Assembly (NCBI RefSeq): GCF_024139115.2 | Contig: NW_026943218.1 | Span: forward strand, 57,922-121,921 | Reading direction: 5' to 3' | From: Armigeres subalbatus | Taxonomy: Eukaryota > Arthropoda > Insecta > Diptera > Culicidae | DNA length: 64,000 bases | In this document: in pieces, positions 1 through 11,536 of the stretch | Position numbering within the stretch: the first letter of the stretch is position 1 | Layout: each line of letters opens with the position of its first letter | Notes under the pieces: model-generated | What the model was told of the DNA's origin: nothing | The model's database searches: none | The model's input: the letters and a program-made list of their open reading frames with translations, nothing else | Made by a program: the position numbers and the translations under genes

Positions 1-517
1 ACCAGCCCACTGAAGTTTGCCGTATTTTATACGATTTACAATGTTTTCTTCTTTGAACACTTGATTTGGTTCGTGATTCATGTGTCTGCGCCGCACACCA
101 TTTTCTAGTTTCCCTCCGAGTATTAAACGCAGCACTTTTTTTTGAAACCCATATTTGCAGCAACAATGCATCTTTTCGCTTCACAGTAAACGTTATTGTC
201 GCATGTCACAAGCGTTCCAAGGCAAGAAATTTCTTCAGCAACTTCAAACACATCTCTATCAAGCACTACCTCAGCACCAACATCACTAGGTCTTCCTCTA
301 TATCTACCTGCAACCATGTACTTTGTCTTGGTTGAGTTAATGATTCAGCCTATCCTCGCCGTCTCTCTGTTCAGTGGAGCTCTGCGATCGATTCCAATGA
401 GACCGATGTCGTCTGCCGTGCCCAGGAGCATATGCGACCATGTGATGATAGTGGCGTTCCTCTGCATGTAACAAAATTCAAAAGTGCATCACCCTGCATC
501 AATCCATCTGTTGGGTT
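1..517 (-). pseudogene. LINE (non-LTR retrotransposon) reverse-transcriptase C-terminal fragment
   Basis: Read on the reverse strand, this stretch encodes pieces of a non-LTR RT in several frames. First comes a motif-C-like block TADDIGLIGIDRRA (usual form Y/F-A-D-D), then MVAGRYRGRPSDVGAEVV and CLGTLVTCDNNV, and finally a distal block close to KYGKLQWAG that runs off the window edge. Such proteins copy their own mRNA at a nicked chromosomal target. This copy is dead: frames shift several times, the catalytic Tyr is replaced, and a segment between the LGTLVT block and the distal block is missing. The wording matches the fragments at 51008-51610 and 11537-11965, so these are probably one LINE family. 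Assignment to non-LTR RT is firm; the clade is not. Confidence 0.8.
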
Positions 518-2394
518 GTTTTTTTTTTACTTTTACGTCAGCTTCAATGCTACGAATGTATTTCAAATTAGATAAATTTGCATATAATTACTTAAATATT
601 AAATATCTTAGATGATAGTTTCCTAGCTTCCACTGAAACAATCCAACTTAAAACCTTACTGTTTTCTCTAACACTTCATTATTTCCAACTATCATAACAG
701 TGTCACCAATTTCGCTTAAACCATATTAAACCATCTTAATTGTTTGTCTGCAATCCGAATACTTGATTTCAAGCAATCAGACATTGGATGGAAGCGGGCC
801 ATTTGGCATAATTGTGACCAGCGTCAAAAGTGAGTCATTTGGCATTTTTTTGTGTTTAATTAATTAATTGTTTGAATATGCTGTGCAGGGGAAAACAAGG
901 AATGATGTGTATAACACCGATCGATATTATTGTTAACAAGACATAACTGGCGTTTGCTCAGATTAATGCTATTTTGGATGTGATCCATTCATTAACAGGA
1001 GGCGTTTGCCGGATTGAGTCAATTCCTTCATGGAAAGCAGGCGTTCCCAGGGATAAGGCACACCCTTCTTTAAAACTGAGCGTTTGCTTGTAATAAAGTA
1101 CACATAATTCTGTTTTACACGATTTTTTTTCGCTCGTATTTTTGGTCGTGTGACTTCTATTTGGCACCAAAATCTTTGCAACATGTTGTAAGTGGTGTCT
1201 AGCTCAGGGCTACTCCCATCTCGAGTCGGTCTCTCACATGCACATTACAAACAGAAAGAGATGGCGGAAAAGCATGCACCTAAGGATCAGTTTTTAAGAC
1301 GAAACAATGAAAGATTCTTTTTATATATTTTTTAATTTAATTATCATTAAGAAGAAATGATTTGGAAATAATAGGAGGGAAAAGGGATACGTTGCGCCCG
1401 TGCTGCGGTCGTTAGGGGTTGGGGCCCTAATAATGCATGCGAGAAGATTTCGGACGGAAACATACCTTTACAGCTACAAGCTGCGGATTGGCTGCATGAT
1501 GAGACACCGTTCTTTCCAGGGGTCGGAATCAAAGCTGCGTGTTTACCCACAGTATCGTAGCGGATGTTTGCTGGGATCCTAGCTTCACACTAAAAAATCA
1601 TGGATTTTACATGTGACTGAATCATTGACGCATTTAACTTTTTGAAGACTTAATCTAATACGAGACTTAAATTTACGTTTCTCTTCATGCATCCTTCTTT
1701 TTTCTTAATTGAGCTAGAAGTAAACATCAGCCAGTCAGTAGTCTGATCGTTTGGTAGGTGCGCGGTCGCGAAAAACTTAATCGATGTCGATCTTTTTTTT
1801 TTTGTTGCTTCGTCAATGTTCCTCAAAGTGCTGTAAGCTGCTGTTGCAAATATAAACATGCCGAACGAGACTCAGCTTTATTTGGAGGTGGTTTAGAAGT
1901 GAGCATAATAAGAAACAAGTGCAAAACGGAAAACAGTGCATGCATTGAATCAACAGTAATCTTCCAATTCTATTCGATTCTAGTGTTCTGGTGTCTTTTC
2001 GAGTATAGTGTGAGTGGTTTGAAAATGCGGAAAGACACATCGTCAGACGACGCAGATAGTCACATTTATGATTTGTGGCTTACACAATTTCATCGTTGGT
2101 AGGTATTGAAATATGAAAACAATTTATTATACGTTGCGATCCATAGTATAATGCGTGGTATGATAGAGACACAAAAATAAAATTACACGTCGTGAAGTAG
2201 AACTGAGCTTCACTCCAATAGCTCACTTTTACGCCATGACGTGTATTTTTTTTTGTCTTTTGGTCGCCATGTAATTTTAAAGGCTGACATAAATTTATGT
2301 TAAATCGGCCGCTCCTTTTATGTGCATGTTCAATGACATAATTTTACAAGGATATTTTTAAGTGTGTAGCTTCCAGAATTCCTGGCGATATTTA
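518..2394. other. Unassigned AT-rich stretch
   Basis: No convincing gene. The only recognisable part is 1108-1190, which matches one half of the 197-bp MITE at 22427-22623 (shared words TTTTACACGATTTTTTT and CAAAATCTTTGCAACATGTT). The short reading frames here have no family signature that I know. Confidence 0.5.
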
Positions 2395-2830
2395 GATCCT
2401 TAAATTGCGGGGTCCCAGCAGGGCTGGCTTACGTTATGAATCACCTCACCGTCGACTGTGGATGAGGTTTCTTCGCTGGGATCACCTTCGCCTGGGTAGG
2501 ACGTTGTTGACGAAGTAAGGCTAGACGGTGGGTTAAACGCCAAATTTAAGGTATTCCCGCCGGACCTCACAACACGCCTTAGCCCTCACCCAAAACTTCC
2601 GTTGCCGCTCACTCGCCACGGGTGGCTGGTCAATAACGAGGGGGCTTGTCGGTCACCAGCCTAGAGCTCGCCACCACCACCTCGATTCTTGGATGCCTTC
2701 CGGATAATTTCCTTGCCAAGGCCTTCCGGATACTTTTCTTCAAGAACTTGTCTTCCACGTGATGCCTGGTGATAATCTTGTGACACCGGTCACTGTTTCT
2801 TATACTCCATTGCACGGTGACGTCATCACC
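2395..2830. other. GC-richer block of unknown origin
   Basis: This block is noticeably richer in G+C than its neighbours and has a 61-codon reverse-strand frame (2630-2815) rich in Arg, Lys and Ser. The frame could be continued across stops on the same strand, as expected of a decayed coding sequence. I recognise no domain. It could be an old retroelement fragment or a host pseudoexon. Confidence 0.35.
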
Positions 2831-2834
2831 TCTC

Positions 2835-2946
2835 CTATCTCTTTCCCACCTGAAGGAAATTAGAAAACAACAGGACCAGCTCCTGTCAAATTTGACAGGT
2901 AGTGGTCCCGTTGTTTTCTAATTTTCTTCAGGTGAGAAGGAGATAG
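2835..2946. repeat. Short inverted repeat (hairpin), arms about 54 bp
   Basis: The left arm contains CACCTGAAGGAAATTAGAAA and the right arm its near-complement. The centre is CTCCTGTCAAATTTGACAGG. It would fold into a long imperfect hairpin and looks like a small foldback MITE. No clear target duplication was found. Confidence 0.7.
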
Positions 2947-3176
2947 AGAATATCCGTGCAATGCCCTATACTGCTGCGACTATATCACGGTACACTCACA
3001 CTATGATTCCGATTGTTTTTCTTTTTCACCAGACTCTTTGTCCAACACAACTGCACTATGGGGCGGCTCCATACAAGTAGGTGGGCGAAAATATTTTCAT
3101 TTCATTTCTGCAATATTTCACACTTATATCGTAGATTATTGTCTAAAAGATGTGAAATACTTGTTTTGCAGGTCGT

Positions 3177-3350
3177 TATAAGTCGAGTCAAGTACAAGAC
3201 ACTGAAGACGACCACACAGTTGTGGTCGAAATACGTTTCTGCAAAGATAACGAAAATTAACTGGTGGAATTAAATGGACAGTACTTAATTCGTCTTAGAC
3301 GGTTTAATACATTCCACTAAACGAGCTTAATATATTTTTCTGAGGTCGTT
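3177..3350 (+). repeat. Interspersed repeat fragment (GTCTTAGACGGTT type)
   Basis: It shares an ordered set of words (AGTCGAGTCAAGTAC, TGGTGGAATTAAATGG, AGTACTTAA, CGTCTTAGACGGTT, ATTCCACTAAA) with 23775-23940 and with the hairpin at 25530-25647. These are three copies of one dispersed repeat, with no coding signature. Confidence 0.65.
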
Positions 3351-3787
3351 ATTACTTGTAAGGTCTCCAAACTCCCTGGAATACAGACCTTTGATCTCTA
3401 TGGAATATATCCCTTTTATCTACGAATGTCTCATGTACACAGCAGTCTATAGATGTGTATTTTATTGCAGCGCAGACCTGTAGAGTTCAAACTAGAAAAT
3501 TGTATACTGTTTTTATGTGAATTGAGTTGTACAGATGTTCTAAGTTGCACAAGGACTCCGTCAAATACAGTCCATTGCATCTACATACGTAACAGGTTGT
3601 CTTTGTAGGATTTTTCAGATTGGTTCAGGCTCTTAACCCGTAAAACAAGTAAAGGGAATACAATATAAAGCTCTATTAAAGCTAAACGAACTCCATGCAA
3701 TAAAAGCTTCAAGATATATAAGTATACTGCAACAACATTTATTTATTCATTATGTACATGAACATCCTCAACAAAATCATCATTTAT
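3351..3787. other. No recognisable feature
   Basis: AT-rich sequence between a repeat fragment and a decayed transposase-like ORF. Nothing supported was seen on either strand. Confidence 0.5.
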
Positions 3788-4742
3788 TTATTCAAGATCG
3801 ATTAAAATATCTGCTATGGTATATTTTTCTGTACTCGAATCTGTTGTACTGCAGCAACTTTCAGTCACTAAAAAACTTTGAACATCTTCTGGATATTCCA
3901 GATTAGATTTATTTAGAAGTCGGTTACCTAAGTTGAGAGAGCTTATCAAAGGATCCGACGAGTTTATAGCACGAATGAAAACGTCATGTAAATTATCTTC
4001 CCTGACATGATGAGTCGACTTTTTTCAAATGCTTATGTTGACACTCAGCTGCTTCTTCAGCCACCATTCCAAGTGGTGCTGGTGAATGAACTATTATATC
4101 CCCAGCATGGACAAGGACTTTATGCACCGTAGCAGGAATTTTATACCAATCATACAGCTGCAAATATAACCGGTAGGTTGCTTTACAATAACTGTCTAGC
4201 TTTTCAGGATTGATTGGCTCTTGGCAGTTTATCGCGATCAGAATGTTCCAGAACCGGTGAATTAGCTCTTCGTTGACATTTAATGCTTCACTTAAAAGAT
4301 TTGGATTCGAAAACGCTCGTCGACAAATGTTTCCAGTTGTACTTGATCCTGCTCCACCTTGCCTTGGCTGGTCGATCCATTAGCTCGTCATTAATTCTTC
4401 TGCGCTTCGTACGCTCACTTAAATCCTCAAAAATTTTTGATGGCCTTCCACGAGATGTTGAAGCCACTGGCTCTGGCTCAGCATGATAAAATTCTTCTAA
4501 TTCAAATTCTGTGTCAAGCCATTCCTCATTAGATGAGTCAAAGTAAGTTTTGGACCGGGATGCGGCCTGCCATTTTTTTTTTCAAATTTCAAATGCAGAT
4601 TTTTCAATTTCGTATGGAGTTGACTCTTTTTTTGTTTATCCACAGCGAAGCTTTGGCAGATATATTCCAAAGCTTTTTCAACGCGATCTACCTGACGTCC
4701 CTCGTGAGCTCTAAATACTTCAATGAGTTGCCTATAATTCAT
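3788..4742 (-). pseudogene. Broken transposase-like protein, possibly Transib/RAG1-like
   Basis: The reverse strand reads as one protein after two or three frame changes. An N-terminal frame starting MNYRQLIEVFRAHEGRQ (4742 to 4497) is followed by an acidic linker, the block RGRPSKIFEDLSERTKRRR, and a C-terminal domain with VHKVLVHAGDIIVHSPA, LGMVAEEAAE and INSSDPLISSL, ending at a stop at 3788-3790. A terminal SEEA-x-E...NK...SSDPLI layout is, as I recall it, typical of the C-terminal catalytic end of Transib-like transposases, the relatives of RAG1. The upstream catalytic Asp regions are not visible, so this is at most an internally deleted remnant. It could instead belong to another insect transposon-derived family. 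No terminal repeats were found around it. Confidence 0.4.
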
Positions 4743-4860
4743 GATTCACCAAATAATAAGTACAAACACTTCACACGATTTACCTTCGCAATCACAGCTC
4801 ACTATGCACTCAGATAGACATTCATAAATGTTCTGTTTATTTATTTCACCTAGGTACATA

Positions 4861-5377
4861 CCGTCAACTGGGGGGAAGATGATCATTTGATGTGTCAGTC
4901 AAAAGTGCCAATTTTTTTTATGAAACGGTAATTAACAATATTCTCCGTTCAAGTAATGTTACCGCTAGGTAGAAATCCGAGTTTTTCGATTATAATCATG
5001 AAAATGTATTTTGTGGAAGAAAAAGAGAGATAGTCATAAATGACGCTATTTTCGTTTCAAATATTGACTTCGTAGACTTCTTTACGTAGTAAATTCAACA
5101 TTCATACAAATAATCTAGTGTATTTTAACTACTAGGTCATAATGATTTTAGTAGAGCTGTCTTGATCAACTTCACCCCAAACCAGATTACTCAAAAAATG
5201 TGTAATAATTTAATTTATTTTAATAAATGCGAATGCATTTCAGAAAACTAAAGTTGTTGATTATTGCAACGTATGGCAGTACATGTTTTGAAAATATTTG
5301 TTTCGATTTAAAATGTAAACACACATTGTTATTGCATGTTTTGTCTAAAAAATGATCATCTTCCCCCCAGTTGACGG
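4861..5377. mobile_element. MITE with TA target duplication, GGGGGGAAG-type ends
   Basis: Inverted ends CCGTCAACTGGGGGGAAGAT and its complement bound a 517-bp AT-rich core. TA dinucleotides flank both sides (4859-4860 and 5378-5379). TA duplication points to Tc1/mariner-type mobilisation. No coding capacity. Confidence 0.85.
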
Positions 5378-5526
5378 TACCAATAATTATCGAAAGATGT
5401 CCTTAGGTACAGACATTTTTGCTTCTTGTATTCACATATTGGATTTTAATTAATATCAAAATTTTACTTTTTATGAAATAATTTCAAATGAAGCCTAGAG
5501 TATTTTCGTAACCCTCAAGAGTATAT

Positions 5527-5770
5527 TGTTTTTTTTTTTTTCATATTTATTTGCTTGATACTTGATAGATAATGAGTTGCCTCCTCTTGGTGAGCCTACG
5601 CCAAATGGAGTATCATATAGCTGCATAAGCTATCGTGTACACGGCCTACCACGAAGCCTACGACACTTTTCGTGTTATCTACTATCTCTATTTTAACTGT
5701 TCTTGATGCTCTTTTGTCATACGCATGGGATTTGTATCCAGCCCATCACAGTCTGCCGTGTATTATGAGA
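5527..5770 (-). pseudogene. LINE 3' end with poly(A) tail
   Basis: On the reverse strand, a WAG-like word is followed by RGRPCTR, the usual C-terminal RGRP-x-x-RW region of insect non-LTR RTs. After it come AATAAATATG and an A13 tract (5528-5541). It is probably the 3' terminus of the LINE family seen at 1-517. Frames are broken and the copy is strongly 5'-truncated. Confidence 0.6.
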
Positions 5771-6732
5771 ATAATTACATTTAATGTTTCAAAATTAATG
5801 ACTTTTTTCGAAAAAGTGATCGGAATCGCAGATTTGCAGCCATAAGCAGCTGGAATTTGTTTTAATGCCTTCTGGGAGGTCCAAAGAAAGTCGTAGTGGT
5901 AGTCGCTAAGCGAAACTTTGAGAAACTTTTTTTGTATGGAACTTTATGTATGAAAAAAAAATTTTTTTTCTTCGGGTCATTTTCGGATGTTTCACTACCT
6001 ATTTTCCCATAAACAAGCTTTCAGAAACTTTTTAAAGAGTTGGAAAAGAGCTACTGTAGCCGAAGATATTGACAGTTGAATAATGCATTGATTTTTCAAG
6101 AACTAAAAAGTGTCTGGCTCTAATGCCTATATCTTGATAACCATATGGCTTAGAGTGCTGATATGGCTGGGGTTTAATGCTCCAAAGCATTAGCATTTAG
6201 TAGGTCAACTTGAATTACGAATCAGAGAAAGTCGATTTTTTTATTTTCGGCCACCTGATTCCCCATAGTGAACTGGTGCGGTTTAGGAAGAACGACTTAT
6301 TTACGGGAGCTTGCGACGACGTGTACAGGCTTCCACGGTCTCAATCCACTGTCCTTCATCTAATCCCTCGGTATCAATCGTGGTGATTCTTTTAATGCCC
6401 TCATCCTCTCCTCTTATGCGCCGGAAACAGGAAACCGCAGAATTGGCCGGCAATGATGGAATGCAAGTAGTGTTAATTAGGTTAGTAGAATTAAATTCTC
6501 ACTGAACTTTTTTTTTTAAATTTTACTGATTATATTGCAGCCGGTTTTTTCCTCCTCACTGTTAGAATTATAAGGAGTAGTTCACAAATTGATTGGTCTA
6601 AATTCAAAGCTATAAGAGCCATCCTATATAAATCAAAAATTACTAATCAAATTCTAGCACTCCCTGTAGCAAAATATTCAAAGGTAGCAAAATAATACAT
6701 TTAAGCTAAGCATGGTATGAAGACAACATGTC
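5771..6732. other. Unassigned intergenic or old-repeat sequence
   Basis: No gene or bounded element was seen. Several homopolymer-rich patches are present. A 64-codon forward frame at 6311-6505 has no known signature. Confidence 0.45.
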
Positions 6733-6886
6733 ATTGGTGCAGGCGATAGTCCGATAACAATGTTTTAAAAAATTCTAAATAATTCATAGGAAAATCACAT
6801 GGTGATTAACATGGGTTAAAAATTTAGGATGGGTGCGAATTTGAGAAAATGTAAATCGGGTAAAAACAGAATCCAGTGTACAAGTG
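6733..6886 (+). repeat. Partial copy of the 197-bp MITE
   Basis: It shares AATCACATGGTGATTAA-like, AGGATGGGTGCGAATTTGAG-like and ACAGAATCCAGTG words with the right half of the MITE at 22427-22623. The left terminus is missing, so this is a truncated copy. Confidence 0.65.
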
Positions 6887-6949
6887 AATGTAATTCCTTT
6901 TTTGGAAGAAGAAGTTTGCTAAGAATAAGGCAATGGGGGAAATGTCGTT

Positions 6950-7085
6950 CGACCGAAACCCAAAAAGGGTCATCCGGCCGAATAGGTCATTTGGCCGAAA
7001 CGGTCATTTGGCCGAAAGGGTTATTTAGCCGAAAGGGTCATTTGACCGAAAAGGACATCTGGCCAAATAGGATATTTTGCAAAAT
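6950..7085 (+). repeat. Degenerate minisatellite, unit about 16 bp (GGTCATTTGGCCGAAA)
   Basis: About eight imperfect head-to-tail units of the GGTCATTTGGCCGAAA type. The same motif recurs at 33640-33790 and, inverted, at 48075-48400. It is non-coding. Confidence 0.85.
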
Positions 7086-7087
7086 AT

Positions 7088-7260
7088 ATTATTTGGAAAG
7101 TGAGAAATGAGGAGTAAGAAGTGAGACGTCTGCGTAAGTAGTGCGACGTTCTCACTACTCACTTTTTACAGGAAGAAGTGAGAAATGAGGTATGAGAAGT
7201 GAGAAAATGATGTGAGAAGAAGTGAGACGTGATGAATGTGATGAATGTGATTTGTCGTTT
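7088..7260 (+). repeat. GTGAGAAATGAGG-type degenerate short repeat
   Basis: Many variants of AAGTGAGAAATGAGG and GTGAGACGT. The same block stands beside the GGCCGAA minisatellite at 47945-48075, in inverse order, so the two blocks belong to one larger repeat unit. Confidence 0.7.
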
Positions 7261-7305
7261 GGTGTGTGCGTTAGCCTGGAATAGGAAAATAATGAACCTG
7301 ATTCC

Positions 7306-7812
7306 TTTTTTGCCTTTCTCGTATACAAAGTATACGTAAAGGCTATAGGATCACTCCAAAACCGAACTTTTGATAGAAGGCTCGGAGACCCATAGTGTTA
7401 TATATCAATCGACTCAGCTCGACGAATTGAGGTGATGTCTGTATGTGTGTGTGTGTGTGTGTGTACAAAAATGTGAGACACACTTTTTGGTACTTAGCAT
7501 TATTCGATTTGCTCGCAACAAGTTGCAGTCGACGCGGATTGCGGCCTAGTTGTTTCCTATTGAAAATTGGCCCGATCGGTCATTGCGTTCCAAAGTTATT
7601 GAAAAAACATTGTTTTTCTACCAAGGGTCCCCCCTTGGGAAAAAAATTTCAAAATCGAAAAAAAAATTTTTTTTTCAAAGGTTGCAGCAATGCATTCAAA
7701 TGACCGCAAATACATATGAATTGATGGAAAAAGTAAAATCTATCCCCCTAAAGTGCTATTTCGACCTCTTTTATGTGTTTTTCTTATTTTTTAATGCGCG
7801 AGAAAGGCACCA
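7306..7812. repeat. Interspersed repeat with TGCCTTTCTCGTA and CGAGAAAGGCA ends
   Basis: It begins TTTTTGCCTTTCTCGTATAC and ends GCGAGAAAGGCACC, so the ends are inverted. It contains the diagnostic stretch AAAACCGAACTTTTGATAGA and a (TG)n run at 7443-7463. Related copies lie at 45299-45617, 49762-50150, inside both arms of the palindrome at 37251-40078, and in copy A near 16080-16240. It is a non-coding MITE-like family. Confidence 0.75.
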
Positions 7813-7889
7813 CCAACGCTAGGTGGATTGATCTGGGTTTTTAAAATAGGCATTGGCTTGGGATTAGTCAATAATGGATGTGATCTCTT

Positions 7890-8640
7890 CCTCGGCATTA
7901 CTTCTGAGCCCATCGTCCGATCCGGGCATTACTTCTGAGCCCATAGTTCGATCCGTCCAATTTTCAATAGGAAATAATGAGACAAGATTCTGCGTCGAAT
8001 GCAACCTGTTGCGAGGAAATCGGTTGAGGGTTAGTGCATTAAAAGTGAGCTAGATTTTTTTACGCGCTTTTCTATGAGAAAAAATATTTTGGCCATTACT
8101 ACCAAGCCCATTGTCCGATCCGACCAATTTTCAATAGGAAACAATGGGGCAGGATACGGCGTCGAATGCAGCCTGTTGTAAGAGAATCCGCTTAGGATAA
8201 GTACAAAAAAGTAAGCGAGACTTTTTTACCCCCTTTTTTATGAGAAAAAGTATTTTGGTCATAACTTCCAAGCCCATAGTTCGATCCGTCCAATTTTAAA
8301 TAGAAAATAATGAGAAAAGATTTTGCGTTGAATGCAACCTGTTGCGAGGAAATTGGTCAAGGGTAAGTTCAAAAAAAAGTGAGCGAGACTTTTTTACCCC
8401 CTTTTTATGAGAAAAAGTATTTTGGCCAAAACTTCCAAGCCCATTGTCCGATCCGGCCAATTTTCAATAGGAAACAATGAGGCAGAACACTGCGTCGATT
8501 GCAATCTGTTGCGAAGCAATCAGTCAAGGGTAAGTACAAAAAAAAAATGAGCGAGACTTTTTTATCCCCTTTTTTATGAGAAAATGTATTTTGGCCATAA
8601 CTTCCAATGGGGCAGAATACTGCGTCGAATGCAACCTGTA
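7890..8640 (+). repeat. Tandem array of 166-169 bp units
   Basis: The phrase GGCCATAACTTCCAAGCCCA and variants recur at 7925, 8091, 8257, 8424 and 8593, giving spacings of 166, 166, 167 and 169 bp. Each unit contains CCAATTTTCAATAGGAAA and ends in a T-rich stretch plus TGAGAAAAAGTATTTT. About 4.5 units are present. One inverted unit-like piece lies in the preceding repeat at 7525-7600, so the array probably arose by expansion of an internal part of that repeat. Confidence 0.85.
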
Positions 8641-8729
8641 GACACCGACGTGTTTCAACGTTTCTGTTTCCAATCCAAAAATATAGTTTTACAAAACGCA
8701 TGCCATTAATCAATATAATAAATTATCAA

Positions 8730-8938
8730 TCTATATAATAAAAATGAAATGGTCTGTGTTCGTATCCGCATAATTCGAAAACGGCTGGATTATCCGACGG
8801 GTTTATATGATATTTTCTTATGTGAAAATTACGAGTTAGATTGAGTAAATCGTAAAAAAGTAAAATTGTGATTCGTATGGAAATTTCGCACGAGCATATT
8901 CGCCTACTATGCAGGACAACGTCTGCCGGGTCGACTAG
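8730..8938 (+). mobile_element. Short Helitron-like non-autonomous element
   Basis: It starts TCTATATAATAAAAATGAAA and ends GCCGGGTCGACTAG before a T. A 5' TC, a 3' CTAG and insertion between A/T-type bases fit Helitrons. I also recall the leading ATAATAAAAATG and closing CGGGTCxxCTAGT words as common in arthropod genomes. No 3' hairpin was verified and there is no coding sequence. Confidence 0.45.
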
Positions 8939-8940
8939 TA

Positions 8941-9548
8941 TCTCATAAGTTCTTAAAGAACGTTTACTAAATTACTATTATTTTTTCAATATTACTTTAT
9001 TTCAATATTTCTTTTCCAGTGGAGATATATCAGCTTCCACACTGATATTCTTCCCTCCCCCTTCATACGAGAGCTTGGCAGAAGGAAGGTCGTGTGATAT
9101 GTGCCATCACAAATATTGCCCTCCGCTCGCTTTCAAATCGACTTCTTTAAAAACATTCTTCATGCCTGCCGTATCCTAACGGAACTATCAATTCTATTCT
9201 TTCGCCTCTAATTCTATCATGAACATGTACGTCTAAATTTGGAAGATGGTATTAGCATTTCCATACCATTAATATTTCTTTATTATCTTGAAATAAGTGA
9301 AACGCGGGACATTATCTACCACACCTCATTTCTTTTCAATAAAGGGTAATTAGAGTTGCTTTCCAGTGTTTGAAAAATATAAGCTTTTCTAATGTTCTCA
9401 AGTTTCGTTTATATATTATTTTTATCTTTAAAGGACGAATGTTATGAAATACTCAACTAATGCTTGTCTTTTTTATGAGTTGGTGTTTGATTCAACGAAA
9501 ATAATTTTATTTATGCATTTGATTAATGTACATATTCACAAATGAGTT
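8941..9548. other. No recognisable feature
   Basis: AT-rich sequence without a bounded repeat or a credible reading frame on either strand. Confidence 0.5.
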
Positions 9549-9787
9549 TCAAGAACATTGTAAATTAATGCCCAAGTCGGGTGGTTTAATCCCCGGAATA
9601 TAGTCTAGAATACAAAGTCTAGCAAGTTTTCTTCGTCTTGAATCTAATGTTTCTAAATATATTAATCTGCAACAGTCACAACAGTCTGGAAAATTAGATG
9701 GGTCGCTCCATGGTAGCTGTCGAAGTGCGTATCGTACAAAGCTGCGATGAACTTTCTCCATGCGAATAATTTGAGTTGTGTGATTAT
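9549..9787 (-). pseudogene. Jockey/CR1-type RT C-terminal fragment, interrupted by a MITE
   Basis: The reverse-strand frame contains QIIRMEKVHRSFVRYALRQL and CRLIYLETLDSRRRKLA. These match the closing region of Jockey/CR1-grade non-LTR RTs, and a similar block occurs in copy C of this window at 40840-40960. The frame is cut at 9788 by the MITE and resumes for about 25 bp after 10555, proving that the LINE fragment was there first. Confidence 0.75.
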
Positions 9788-10547
9788 TAGGGTGGTTCAA
9801 AAAATCGATTTTGCACCACAGTGCTCATCTGATTCTTCATCATGTTCTGAGTGTCCTCTGAAAATTTGAGCTCATTTGGATTAAAACTGATTTAGCACAA
9901 GCAATTTCAAGTTTGCATGCAAATTAGTATGGGGGAATTTTTTTTTAGTATACTGTAAATGACGCTCCCGCATTAAGCGCAGGTTTAAAGAAAACCTACA
10001 TAGCTAAAAGGAATACTCAACAGCTTTCACCCAACGAAAACCGCATGTTGATTGATCGCCCCAGTAATTAGTAATCGTTTTTAATACAGGTTGCGAATCT
10101 TTAGTCATGATCGTTAAACTTCTTTGAGGGCATCACTAAAATGTGCAGTGCAACATAGTAGCCTGTATTTCTGTGTGCTATCTTTCGCGCCACGAGCAGC
10201 AATGTTGCCTGTTGAGGAGTTATGCAATTAGCTCCAGGAAACCATGGTATAGATTAAATTCGATTACTAATTATTGGAAAGAACAATTAAGATGCGGTTT
10301 TCACTGAGTGAAAGATGTTGAGTATTCCTTTTAGCTATGTAGGTTTTCTTTTAACCTGCGCTTAATGGGGAAGCGTCATCAACAGTATAATGAAAACAAA
10401 ATCGCTTACTAATTTGCATGCAAACTTGAAATCGCTTGTGCTAAATCAGTTTTAATCCAAATGAGCTCAAATTTTCAGAGGACACTCAGAACATGATAAA
10501 GAATCAGATGAGCACTGTGGAGCAAAATCGGTTTTTGAACTACCCTA
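9788..10547. mobile_element. hAT-like foldback MITE with 8-bp target duplication
   Basis: TIR TAGGGTGGTTCAAAAAATCG (left) pairs with CGGTTTTTGAACTACCCTA (right). The arms stay complementary for about 255 bp each, to around 10045 and from around 10293. The flanks are the perfect duplication GTGATTAT (9780-9787 and 10548-10555). Length is 760 bp with no coding capacity. An 8-bp duplication and a TAGGGTG end are typical of hAT elements. Confidence 0.9.
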
Positions 10548-10579
10548 GTGATTATGCTGCAAACATTATTCAATTAAAA

Positions 10580-11531
10580 ATAATTTAAAAAAAAATTAAA
10601 AACTTAAGACCACATAAACACAAACTGTTATCATATTCATCAGCAATGTTTTTCCATTCCTGGTTTTCTTTCGTAGTGTATCTGCTGTTTTATTTCATAA
10701 CATGTACACATATTGATAACAATCGAAAACGAAATACTTGGGCGCAAATTGATCTGTTTCTCATTATTGTGATGTTTGCAGTAATAAGCGCGTATGATAA
10801 TAATAAATTACGAAAGACATTAAGTCGAAATCGTTCCTTGTTCAAATATCAATAATTTTGGAGAATGTTATTAGGAAAGAAACTAATATCCTAAGACGCC
10901 TACATTTTCTGTGCAGAATTCTCCTCCTAATCCCTTGCAATATTTTGGTCATATCATGTCTCATTAAAGTGATGATAGTATGTAGGTGCGGCATATCACC
11001 CTGATTTTTTTTGCAGCATCCGTACCGATTGTATCTCTATATTTTCTTCTCATAACGTTAACTACTTACAAACATAACCTACAAACTTTTTAGAGGATTC
11101 GCATAATGAAATAAACATGCGAATTCATAAGAATTTTCGTAAAACCATACAGAAAAAAATCATCAAAAACAGCGTTAGAAATTTTACGGCCTCTGCCGCA
11201 TAAATAAAAGTGTAAAACCATATAATGAGCATAAGAATGAGCAGTTACTACTTACGTTATAGTTTTCGCTACGAAAGACACACTCCACGTACATTTTCGG
11301 CAATAAATCAAGTCCGTTCTACCAGATCTCTGAAGTGCAGCATCTATGCCGCAGCGGCATCTCACCCGGATTTACCCTTTATTGATTTTCGAAATATGAT
11401 TTACGCCAAAATTGAAAAAAGTTATGTTGAAAATTTTAGGAATCAGCATTTGGGCCAGCTCCTTTTTTATGTTTAGGAGTGTGTCCGCTGGTTGATCTAA
11501 AAGTTCGGTTCAACCCGAAAATTACAAAAAG
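10580..11531. other. Unassigned AT-rich stretch
   Basis: Only short frames are present. A 83-codon forward frame at 11225-11476 and a 69-codon frame at 10646-10855 (hydrophobic N-terminus) have no recognisable family and are probably chance. Confidence 0.4.
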
Positions 11532-11536
11532 TTATG

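Noticed and set aside
6950..7085. CRISPR-like array of short repeats
   Set aside because: Units are contiguous and degenerate with no unique spacers, and the genome is eukaryotic. It is a minisatellite.
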